Origin: Moringa oleifera
Taxonomy: Eukaryota; Streptophyta; Magnoliopsida; Brassicales; Moringaceae
NCBI GenBank assembly: GCA_021397835.1
Contig: JAJFZO010000537.1
Span: 1,364,001 to 1,428,000 of the forward strand
DNA length: 64,000 bases
Direction: 5' to 3'
This document shows, one piece after another, positions 13,080 to 23,900 of this stretch. A model generated the notes under the pieces. It was given only the letters and a program-made list of their open reading frames with translations. It was not told the origin of the DNA and made no database searches. Both the position numbers and the translations under genes were made by a program. Position 1 is the stretch's first letter. Every line of letters starts with the position of its first letter.

Positions 13080-14040
13080 ATGGATAGCGATTCATCCAAT
13101 GCATACAAAGATATCATAAATGTCAGATTTATGAAGACAAAATTCATGCTCCACCTACTCCGTTGCATGTGATGAATGCACTATGGCCTTTTCTTATGTA
13201 GAGATTTGAGTGATTAGTTTGATTGCCCTAAAGGCGTCTAACGGGCATAAATTTGTTTTGTTATTTATCGATCATTTTACAAAATGGATTGAAGCAAGAT
13301 CATTTGCCAACATAACAAAGTCAGTAGTTCATCAGTTCTTAAAAAAGAGATTATATGTTGGTATGATCCCTTAAAGAGAATTATTTTAGGCAACGCAGTA
13401 AATCTAAATAATAAGCAAATAGAAAAGCATAATTAAAGATCAAGCATCATAATTTGACGGCCTATCGACCAAAAATGAGTGATGCAGCAGAGTTAAATCA
13501 AAATATCAAGAAAATTATTAGAAAAATTATATTAACTTATAAAGATTGGCATGATATACTTCCTCTAACTTTGTTAGTTTATAGAACAAGTGTCAAAACT
13601 TCCATTGGGGCAACACCTTATTCTATGGTGCATTGGACAAAAAAGCAGTAGTACTGATGAAAAATAGAAATCCCTTCATTAAGAATCATGAAAGAAGCCC
13701 AGATTGATGAAGAAGATTTGATCGAAGCTCTGTATGATCAGTTAAACATGATAGAAGAAAAAAAAATTAAAAGCTTTATGTCACAAGCAACTATATCACA
13801 AAAGAATGGAGCAAGCTTACAATTAGAAAGTTCATCCAAGGATTTTTAAAGAATGTGATTAATTTAGTGCTAAGAGGATAGCTGATAAATCTTAAACCCG
13901 GGGGAAAGTGGGCACCCAATTGGAACAAGCCATATGTTGTGAAAAAGGCCTTTTTAAGAGGACTTTAATATTGGTAAGAATGGATAGTCTAGCTCTCCTT
14001 AATTTAGTTAATTCAAATATAGTAAAGAAATATGCTTGAA
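13080..14040 (+). pseudogene. Retrotransposon integrase (broken)
   Basis: CQIYEDKIHAPPTPLHVM marks the end of the zinc-binding part. The core follows: GHKFVLLFIDHFTKWIEARS and ANITKSVVHQFLKK, then KHHNLTAYRPKM and ILTYKDWHDILPL (open piece 13454-13651). The C-terminal part reads RIMKEAQIDEEDLIEAL and GGKWAPNWNKPYVVKKAF. The core Asp of FIDHFTKW is kept, but the NxxN-type motif near 13385 is damaged and a frameshift lies after LKKRLYVGMIP. Confidence 0.9.
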
Positions 14041-15014
14041 AAGAAAAGGTTGAAAACTCAAAAAGGTGGCTTTAAAAAATGCTGAAATTTTGAAAAGGAA
14101 ATTTGATCATATACAACATCCTTGGAAGTGTTTGATGAGGGAAAAAGTTATCTATTATTTTCATTCAAGCATAACAGATGAAAGGGTGCAGTTAGAGGAA
14201 TTCACAATCAAGAGAAAAATTGAACATAATGAATGCCTTTTTAGGCATGATGTACTAGAACAAAATCCTTTGCACCAAATTATCCATCGAATAAAGCCAT
14301 AGAGCAATTCTTGTCTTACCCCCTCTTCCTTTTCCTTTTCTTCCTCAAAGAAAGGCATAGAATCATTTCTTAATGCTAGTATATTGTTTGTTTAAACCAA
14401 ACCTAAAAAGGTTTAAACAAAATTTTCCTTCTAAAGTGTTTGGTAAATTTTAAAATGCAAAGTAAAAGGTTTTTGGGAAAACAAGAGTATTGTGAAAGAC
14501 AGAAGGGAAGTGCATTCCTGAATATATTTCAGCTAATTTACTAAGTACATTATGCAAGGAATAATCTCGTACCCTGTGAAAAATAAAGAAATAAAGAATA
14601 AGAAGGTGGCTGAAATGTATGGCCTTACTTGAAGGTCATAAAAATGAAAATTTTTGCATCATGCAAACGTAACTCTTGTTTCATTAAAAAATTCTTGTTG
14701 TGGAAAATGAAATATAGGCTCCCTATTGGGAGAGGATAGAATAAAATTTTTTCAGCCGGAGAAGAAGACAAAACAAAATTCTTTGGTAAGGGGGGATAAA
14801 ATAAAATTTTTCAATTAAACGGGCCAAAACAGAATTTTTTTCCGGATAAGAAGGGACAAGGAAAAATTCCCCATCATGAGAGGGAACAAAAATAAACTCC
14901 TAATAATAAGGAATAAAAGGAATATTTCCTGATGGGAGGCAACATTATAAGATTTTGATGATGAAATAGATAAGAATTTCAAGAAAAATAATCATCTCCA
15001 TTGAAAGATAAAAA

Positions 15015-15365
15015 TCCCGACTTTTGTGAGTCGCATCATGGATGAAGTCTTCATTTGCAGTGAATTGCACCTTGGAAGCTCAAAAAATTCAACTGCTATG
15101 AATCAAGTCATGGATAAATTCTTATCACTCTTTAGTTTCTGTAAATCACGCCATAGAAAATGAAATTACCTGACTGCTGTGAATCGAGTGGGGGATAAAT
15201 TCTTATCGCTCTTCGGCTTGTTATGAATCGTGCCTTGGAAAAAAATATGTATACTTGACTGTTGTGAGTCGAGTCCAACTCTTTATCATCCCTTGGATTG
15301 CTGCCAATCACACCATGAAAGATGAAAATTCCTGACTACTGTGTATTTAGTCTTACACAAAATCT
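15015..15365 (+). repeat. Degenerate tandem repeat (about 100-bp units)
   Basis: At least three units share the phrase TGCTGTGAATCGAGTCATGG followed by ATAAATTCTTATCGCTCTT and a second GTGAATCGTGCC(A/T)TGGAA half. Examples start near 15085, 15174 and 15258, with eroded units on both sides. Each unit contains two related halves. It lies 3' of the integrase, where Tat-type elements often carry tandem repeats, so it is probably part of that element. Confidence 0.7.
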
Positions 15366-17373
15366 TGGCTTGCTGTAACCCACGCCATAAGTTAAATTTT
15401 GTGATGAATATAAATCGCTAATGTTTTACTTGATGTCGTATTATATCATGCCAATTGACATAAAATCTAATAAACGAGTTACTAATATATCAGCCTGTCA
15501 AACAATCTACACTTCATTAAAAATAATAATTCATATAGTGTAACCAGCTAATAAACTTGAACAATGTGTTTAGGAGTTTTATATAGTATTAGTTTATCAT
15601 GTAGCATAAGTGTTAAGCATAACTATATTATGGTGAGACGATTTATTTGTCATTGTAAACCCGAATTTGCACCCTGAAGCGTATCTTAGTTACATATAAC
15701 CTGTAATTTGCGTCATTGGAAGGGTTACTTAAGCGATGCCTGAGTTTATCATTTTGAGCTCAAATTCATGCTATCCCTACAGTTAAAAGAAACCCATTTG
15801 GCCTCAGTTCAATGGAGGGAAAGTATTCCTTCTATACTGTTTTAAGTCATAATTGGGTTAGAATCTGTATTCAACCAAGCAGACATCCTTTTGCACAATT
15901 TTACCCTGAGAAAATCCGAATTTCCATGTCTTCTAGCCGATCTAGAATCCATTAAAAGTTGAACATGGCTCCACCTCTCTCCTATGTCAGTTCTTTTGAA
16001 GTTTAAATTTGCTTTGGGGTACTACGTACATGGAGGGTAGTATAATTATGCATCATCATATTTTGTCATTTTCTTGAACCTACACATGCAAGGTTCACCA
16101 AGCAAGGGACTAGAGAGGAATATTGCAGGAACAAAATAATTGAAGAACACTGTGAAGACGTATAAATGGCATCATCTTATCTTTATATCATTGATAGCCT
16201 TCTTTTCGCAGCTTTCTGGGGCAGTAATCAAAGGAGACGAATTGTTTAGGTTAGAATTGCAGGCTCAATGAACTATCCAAATATCAAGTGGAACTGGAGA
16301 TATTAGAAGAGTTCCTTCGGCTGGCTTCTGCATCTGTTTCCTCCGTTTTATCACCAACCATGCAATAATGTACCTTATTTTCCGGGTTGACAAGGAACTG
16401 TACTTGATTTTCCAAGTCCAGAAATGTCTACAGCTTTGTCTTTATGCACAATTGGAAACATGTGCACCATACAGGCATGCTTGTACTACAAAACTTGTTC
16501 TGTGGCATTCCACGAGCTCCAGACTTGAAATTCTCTAACTTTATGATTATCTATTTTAGGATAATGTTTGTTTGCAGGATTTCCATGGTTTGATCAGGTT
16601 AGGCTAAAATACAATCCCAACCAATAAAGAGCTTTGTTTCTTTACTTGTCTCTTTCAGATCACAAAGAAGACATCAAAGCTCATTTTTCCAGGATGTCAT
16701 TGAACCATTCGCATTGGAGAAACTCCAGCTGGCCATTGAACCTTAAGGATCCTCTGACACAAAGAGCTTCCAAGTTGACCTATCAATCCTTGCCAAAACC
16801 ATGGATTAATTTAAGGTCATACATGGCTACAGACAAGGCCAGATGTATTCAAATGCTACAAGCTCATTCAGCTCAGCCCGTATGAACGTCAGCTTCCAGA
16901 GGCCATCCAGCAAAAGCTTCGGAATTGAAAGTCGAGGCTGAAATTAACACCTAAATGTGGATGAGTAAATTTAGTTGAATTCTAGCACACAAAATAAGGT
17001 CTAGCTCTCTCCTTCCCCATCTTAAAACATCACCATAACCAGAGTTTAACTTCAGCAATAAATGCTGATTTGAACATTGACAGCAATAGGAGAAATCTGG
17101 CAGTCAAACATGAAATAGTAGACCTTATGAGACTTCAAGATACAGATGAGGCGGGTAACATAAATGATGAGGCAAAACTACCTGTATCCTTAAAACTCTC
17201 TCTATTCATGCTATAAAATGCTTTTCATTTAATTTCAACTGAAGAGCAACTTCTGAAAAATCAAGATAAATGCACTAGTACTATAGTAAAGGACAAAATT
17301 TTGGATAACCAGGGGCACACATCGTGTGAGACCTGCAGGCTACAAGGGCTAAAAGATATTAAATATCTGTACA
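15366..17373. other. Unassigned region between the retrotransposon and the NRPA1 stop
   Basis: From about 15.75 kb the sequence becomes less AT-rich and lacks obvious transposon traces. An 83-codon plus-strand frame (16634-16885) has no family resemblance that I recognise, although TCTTTCAG before 16660 looks like a splice acceptor. The part next to 17373 should hold the NRPA1 3' UTR. It could contain a non-coding RNA or an eroded exon; nothing here decides that. Confidence 0.4.
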
Positions 17374-17970
17374 TCAGACTTCCAATTTTTGCATCAAGTC
17401 GAAACATCCAGTGCCCGTTTTCACTGGCAACCCAAGACAGATCCTAGCTGAGGGAGTCTCCAAGTTGTCCACATCCCCATATTCAGCTGCTTGAAGGATG
17501 AATCTTGATGCCGTCTCAAATGACATTTTAGCAAATGGTGATATTGACTCTGCAATGCCCCCAAGTCGGTTCATTGGACGATACCCACCCGAATGTGTCA
17601 TATAATCAGCAATTAACGTCAAGTGCCGGATATTGACAGATATCCCATAAGACTTGAAAACATGATTTATCTCCCTGATGATGGTCTCTCTGGCTGCTTC
17701 CACACCATACGTATTCAGCATAGCTTGAACATTGTTACAATATACGTACCTAACATCAAGGAGATCTTGCAATTCCCAAAAAGCACGGAAGTCTATCCCA
17801 GCTGCATGCAGTGCTGGAATAGCTTTCTTAACTTCAGTCTGCACATCCTTCCTCTCCTTGGGATCCTTCCCATAGTAAATCACCTGACTATCACTACAAT
17901 CAGCCACATTACATCGGTCAATCTTCCCAGAGCTCTGAATGTAAACCTTCTTAGCTGTGTTCTGAGCAAT
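17374..17970 (-). CDS. NRPA1: NRPA1 last exon: C-terminal cleft and clamp base
   Basis: Encodes residues 1517-1714 and the stop codon TGA at 17374-17376. Conserved Pol I C-terminal sequence is present: [27 protein letters not shown], then the region around [20 protein letters not shown] and [15 protein letters not shown]. These belong to RNA polymerase Rpb1 domain 5, at the cleft and clamp base. The protein ends shortly after it, with no CTD repeats, as expected of Pol I. Confidence 0.95.
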   Translation of the reverse strand: MAQNTAKKVYIQSSGKIDRCNVADCSDSQVIYYGKDPKERKDVQTEVKKAIPALHAAGIDFRAFWELQDLLDVRYVYCNNVQAMLNTYGVEAARETIIREINHVFKSYGISVNIRHLTLIADYMTHSGGYRPMNRLGGIAESISPFAKMSFETASRFILQAAEYGDVDNLETPSARICLGLPVKTGTGCFDLMQKLEV

Positions 17971-20900
17971 CTGCAAAGGTGTAAAATGAAAGTAATTGCA
18001 CAATCTTAGACTTCACCTTTGCTTTTCTCTTTTCTCCCAACCAGGGATAGAAAACAAAAAATCATAGAAAACATTCTGCTAGAGGTCGATCAGAGCATTG
18101 TTTCCTATTGCTTGCTCCCATTTTTTACTTGTAGTTAAGGAATTCATAATAAATAATTTTCACAACACTCTAAATCCATGACTGCAAATAAATGAGAAGC
18201 TAATAACATCATCTGTGAACTCAAGATTTTGAGGAATTACAAGAAGCTACTCAAGATTGAGGAATTCCCAGAAGCTGGGGAGGACGACCAGAGCAGTGCT
18301 CCAACAATTGTAGCATGACTGTTTTAAAATTAAACAACAAAGTAATATATGTGCATGAAAAAAATAAGACATTGTGGCCTTTCCAAAAGAGAGATTCTGA
18401 CAACTAAGATTAATAATACAAGACAAGAATAAGAATGAGAAAATACCTGGGCTAGCAGAATATGAGGTTCATTGGTAAATTTGAAATGGACCTCAAAGTT
18501 CAACCCCTTGGCTTCCACAAAGACTGCTCTATCAGCATCTTTCTTGACAAATTTTGCCTTGAATTTTTTCTTTCTTTTGGCTTCTAATTTTGTTTTTCTG
18601 TCCTCTGACTTGGAGAGTTTTCCAGGTTGTGGACTTTTAATGGCTTCATCCTTAGATGCTTTTCCAGGTCCTAATGTCTGACCCTTAGCATTAGGTAACT
18701 CCATCATACCATCCTTACTGATTTCGACCTCGACCTCACCCTCATCCTCAGTTTCAGAATTTTCACCATCAATAGCAACTGGTGTAGACTCTTCATTCAA
18801 TTCCTCGTCAGAACCATCCTCGTAGTCCATCTCATCTGTAGTTTGTCGTTTTCGTTTTTGTGCATCTAAACCAAGATCCTCAACATCTTGCCCATCATCA
18901 TCACCAGAATCATCATCTTCCCCATGCCATGGTTCACTAATAGAAGCATCTTCATCTGTATCATTTGAAGCCTTTGGTCGTGAGTCTGGCATAAAATTCT
19001 TTATGCCACTGATTCTTGAAAGTAAAAGCAGATGATTTTGTATGGCATCCTCTAACTCTCTCAAAAACAGAACTTTTAAGATTTCTTTCCAGTAGTTAAC
19101 AGAAGCATCAGCATATCTTGGGTAGTGTTCAGGCTTGTAAAGCCTCATTTTAAGCTTATGAATACTACAAATTTGGCCATCTTGAATGGCAAATGGTACA
19201 ACAGATACTTCCATCTTCTCAGTCACATCTGCTACAGTGATTTTCCTCAAGTTATCAACAATGCGATATGCATCCTCCCTGCACATGGAAATCTCAAATT
19301 ATGTAAGTTTCAATCAATAAACAAAGCTCACATTGATCTTCATTGCTGACTCTAACCACATAAACTATCCTCATAGACAAAGAATCCCATTTGATAACCT
19401 ACAATAAGGGTAGCAATGACCTGTTAACATGATAAGGTATCGAGCAAGTTTGGGCTTTATATAATCATGTTCATGTTTACTGTTTCTGATCAAAAATAAA
19501 AAAATCAAGTTCTTGTCATAAAGGGGTCAACTCATTTATGACAATTAATCGTATTGTGATCAAGTGGACCACCCACTTAACACGCATTAAACCATTATGA
19601 CCTGTTTCATTGATGGAGTTAATTCAGATCAAGACTTAACCAAGTATAATCCTTTTTGACTTGTTAACCTATTTAATGATTAATTTTCTTCATAACGTAT
19701 ATAAAGAAACTAAAGAAACCAAATCGGGGCTTCTTTTCTTAACTCCCCTCTACCTAATAAGGTAATAATTGTAGACTATTTATTGACTATGTATATGATT
19801 ATCTAGTATTTATAATAGTTATATGTAATACTAGATAGAATTATCAAATTATATTGGTACAGAAATAAATTACCATGTTATTTGTGTCATATTTAAATGT
19901 TAATTCATGTTCAATGTTGTATCACTTAATAAGATTCCAGGTTAAGTTGTACAATATTGTGTATTAACGTGCCCACGTCTGTCATTTCATTAATTGTCAT
20001 GATTTAGTAAACAAATATTTGGTATCATGTCATGTCATGTAGCTTGCTTAATAAATACGTCAGTGTTTAAGAGTGTCACATGATCAATAAATCATGCCCT
20101 TCAAATGTCAAACATAAACATAATCTTCTTATGACTTCACTCTTAACCCTACCCATAAGGGATTAATCCCACAATTAACCCTAACTCAAATTTCTCCGGC
20201 ATTTTATATGATATTTTGTTGGCAAATTACAGGACTTATGATGGCAATCAAACCCAAGCTGTCATACCATGCATCCAACTATACAACCTTAATGGACCTT
20301 ACTAAACAGATGACCTTCCTTCCCTGAGGGAGCATAATTTGTGTTCATCAGGATAAATGCAGTAGTAACTTTAATATCAGACGAAGGGCAGGATAGAATT
20401 ACCAGAGTAGGTAAATAAACAGTATGCAACTTACTTTGTTTTTCCCTCTTGGAAGGGGCATGTCATTATTGGAGTCTTAATATCACTTGAAGCAGTCATT
20501 AAGATTTCCTGTAAGCGTGGAATTCCAAGTGTGACATTCATCTCACCTCGCCCAGCAAGATGGAAAGTATTCAGCCTGAAGATTCATGCCAATGTTCAAT
20601 GAATCGGGAAAAAAATAGCAATTACTTATGAATGCATATAATCAAGTACTCATATCTTCCAAGAAAAAGAAAAACTGAAAAAGTCTGATGATGCCTTGTA
20701 CATGCAAACACAAATGAAATAATTCTGCTCGTAAATTTACATAAGCGTATGAACAAAAACTGTTGATCAACATCCTAACAGTACTCATGAGGTAAACAAA
20801 ATACTTATGATTACTATATTCAAGTAAAAGACCAACTAAAAATCTGGAAATGGCTCACACATGCAGACACCAATCAAATAAATTTGCTTGCATATTTACA

Positions 20901-23900
20901 TTATCATACAACAGAACTGTTAGTTTGATATCTTAACAATATTCACCAGTAAACAAGATAGGCATTGAAGAATTTAAACAAAATATTTCACTGGCGCATT
21001 GAAGAAAAGACTTCAACTAAATAGGATGAAAATGGTCGGAGACTATTACCGCATTCCATCAATTTAGAGTAATTGTTCACAAATAACCATTCCTCAATCT
21101 CAGTTAAAATTATTAAGCATACAGGCAAATAAAAAATTTTAAAAAAAAAAAAAAGAAACTTTGTTCAAGGCACTGCCTCCTTGTAAATTGGCTAATTACT
21201 ATTTTCCCACCCCACTCTGCCCTCGGGTTAAGATTTTGAAGTAAAAGGAAAGCTTTACTGTTTTTTTGGATTCACTGCATTTTCCTCCTAACCTTTCACT
21301 CACTGGAAATTGAAAGCCTGTTCCTATCAGACACTATAGCTCAACCAATTCTGTCATCACAAGTCCAACATAACTTCATCTCTGTTAAAATATAAGTCAA
21401 AATTTTCACTTTATGTGAATCCTTGAGGAACTGCTCCAAGAGACTCCAAGAACAGGTGAAGGGAAAAAGGAAAATGAACAAAAAACCTGGAAGCTTATCT
21501 ACAGAATATCTTTTGTGAGTATGGGTAATATGCTATGCAACATTAACTACTAAGAAAAACTCAAACTTTGAACCCATTCAGATCATGCAACTGAAAGAAT
21601 TTCAAGAGGAAAAGAAAAAAGAAATAAATAGAGCAGCTGAGTTCCAACAATTGAAGTAGCAAATTTGTCCAAATGGACACCATAACCAGATTTGCATCAA
21701 CCATGACCTAAAGGAAATTGAAAAACAACTAAAGCACACCAATGCACTCGTACTTCCAACAAGCATAACGGTTGTAGACTATATTGCAGAAAATCGACAG
21801 CCTTCTATAAAGAAAACAATATGTAAAGGAAAAGACATACGTCATCTGTGTTGAGGGTTCTCCCACTGACTGGGCAGCAAGTACCCCAACTGGCTCTCCA
21901 GGCTGAGCAAGACTTGAGAAGAATTTAGGCTTAATTAGCTTCAAGAGCTGCTCTTGTTTCATTAAATTATAAGCAATTCTCTCTTTCAAGGGGAGTTCCT
22001 CTATGAACTTCACAGCTTCTTTCTTAAGAGCAGAGGGCAGCTCCATAATATAATGATTGGATGTATCAAAAATCATCTCTTGATTGCATTTTCTTAAGAT
22101 CATATCTTGATTCTGAAATAAACACAGGAACAAATGATAAGATACAAGTCCTCAGAAAAATTTTCTTTAAGAAAATAAAGGACAAGTTCTCACTGATATT
22201 AATTCTTTGAATTTCGCAATAAAGCTTGTTTGATGAACATCCACACCATCTTCTCCATACTGAAATTGAATGATCGAACCATCAGCATCACGAACAGTAT
22301 AATCATAATTGATTTTCAGGCTTTCAAGATTTTTTATTAAGCATCTTTGCAAGTATCCACTGCGTGATGTTTTTACAGCAGTATCAACTAACCTACAAAT
22401 AAAAGGATCTTGTTAGAACAATATCATCAACATTATGATTGAAGACATTCCAACATCAAGCACAAAAGAACCAACTGATCCAAAAAACAAAATTCAGATC
22501 AAAAATGCACAAAAGAACCAAGAAACTGTAGCCTGAAGTCAAAGCAAACTTAGAATAATATCAAGATATTTTTCTGGAAATAAAATTTTTATTTACAATA
22601 GCACCAAGGGGGTGCCACCCTAGTATAACTAAAGTTAGTTACAATTTAGGAATCCACAAAATCTATAGAATAATCAGATATTAAAGGACAATACATCACA
22701 AAGCTATAATTCACACAATAGCACTGTTATCCATGCAATCTAAAGTCAGACATCAAATACACATATATAAACAAGAAACACTATATAACATCAACTTCAT
22801 CTCACTTCTCCCATATCCCTTCTATCTCAAATTATGACAACTGTTGGATATCTTTAATTTATTTGATATTCTTCTACACTTTCTCAATCATGATTTAGTG
22901 TGTTGTTTCTTATTCTATACAATGTCTAGCTGACTTGTCTGTTTAGAAAAGCTTAGATTTAGAAAATTTTAAGAAGGCCTAGGGTAAATATTCAATTTCC
23001 ATTTTTGTTTGTATCCTAAGTTGTACAAATTCTTTTGCAAGTTACAGAAGAAATGCAGAAAAGTTTTCACCCTATTTTCTTTACTCCCATTTCTAAGAGG
23101 TGGTTTCCTCTAAAATTTTCTTTCAACATAAGTCTCATCCGCTTTCGCACTTCATTCTTGTTTTCCCTCATCAGTCTTCATTGCCAGAATTTTTTGTTCA
23201 CTCATTGGCCTCCATTACCGAAGCCTCTAGAAAACCCAGGATTGCCAGTATACTCACCCCAGCTCCAACCTTGCTAGAGAAAATGTCTTAAGTTTCTCAA
23301 ATCGATCTCTCATATTTTATATATATATATATATAAAAGAAGCCAAATCAGTCAAAAATAGCAAATTTGGGGGAGAATCCTAGAGGAAAGATCACAATCA
23401 AAAAACTCATTGGCCGCAATTTCCTTGAGTGGCCTCAAGCTGCAAAGTTAAATCTCAAGAATGAAAGGAAGGAGGAATATGTACGTGGAACATCAAGGAA
23501 TCATATACAGGTGATCCAAATTTTGATTTATAGGATTCTGAACAATTCTATAAGAATGTCCTGGTTGCAGAACTCTATGCAACCAAAGATCAGTAAGACT
23601 TATCTTTCTCTCTCAACAGCAAGGTAGCTACTCTACGTTGTTTAGAATTACTCTAATGTGGGAGATGTTGATCAAGGGGAACACTAGTGTTATCACACTC
23701 CAACAAGTGAGAGATTTGTTCTATAAATGTCAGTTGTTTTCATAATCAAGCTCATATTCAAGACAAGAAAATTTATAAAACAGACCCGTTTCAAATCATC
23801 CCATTTCCAGTTTCACCTTATAAAGGTGAAGTGCAGCAGCGAGTGCTGGCTGAAAACAATGAAGGAAAGACTAGAGACAGTAAAAGAAATGATAATAGAC

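Larger units (their letters stand above)
5170..14060 (+). mobile_element. Decayed Ty3/gypsy retrotransposon, Tat lineage (DUF7745-gag-PR-RT-RH-aRH-INT)
   Basis: A nearly full-length plant retrotransposon coding region on the plus strand, broken by dozens of stops and frameshifts. Domains appear in the usual order: a DUF7745-like region (5170-5950), a coiled-coil spacer (6450-6860), gag (7450-8900), protease and linker (9150-10000), reverse transcriptase (10826-11640), RNase H then a second RNase H (11930-12760), and integrase (13080-14040). The second RNase H between RNase H and integrase is known from the Tat group of Ty3/gypsy elements. No open frame spans a domain, so the element is dead. 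I could not define LTR ends. Lies about 3 kb beyond the 3' end of NRPA1. Confidence 0.88.

Noticed and set aside
17623..18009. 128-codon plus-strand frame
   Set aside because: It is the antisense shadow of the conserved last NRPA1 exon.
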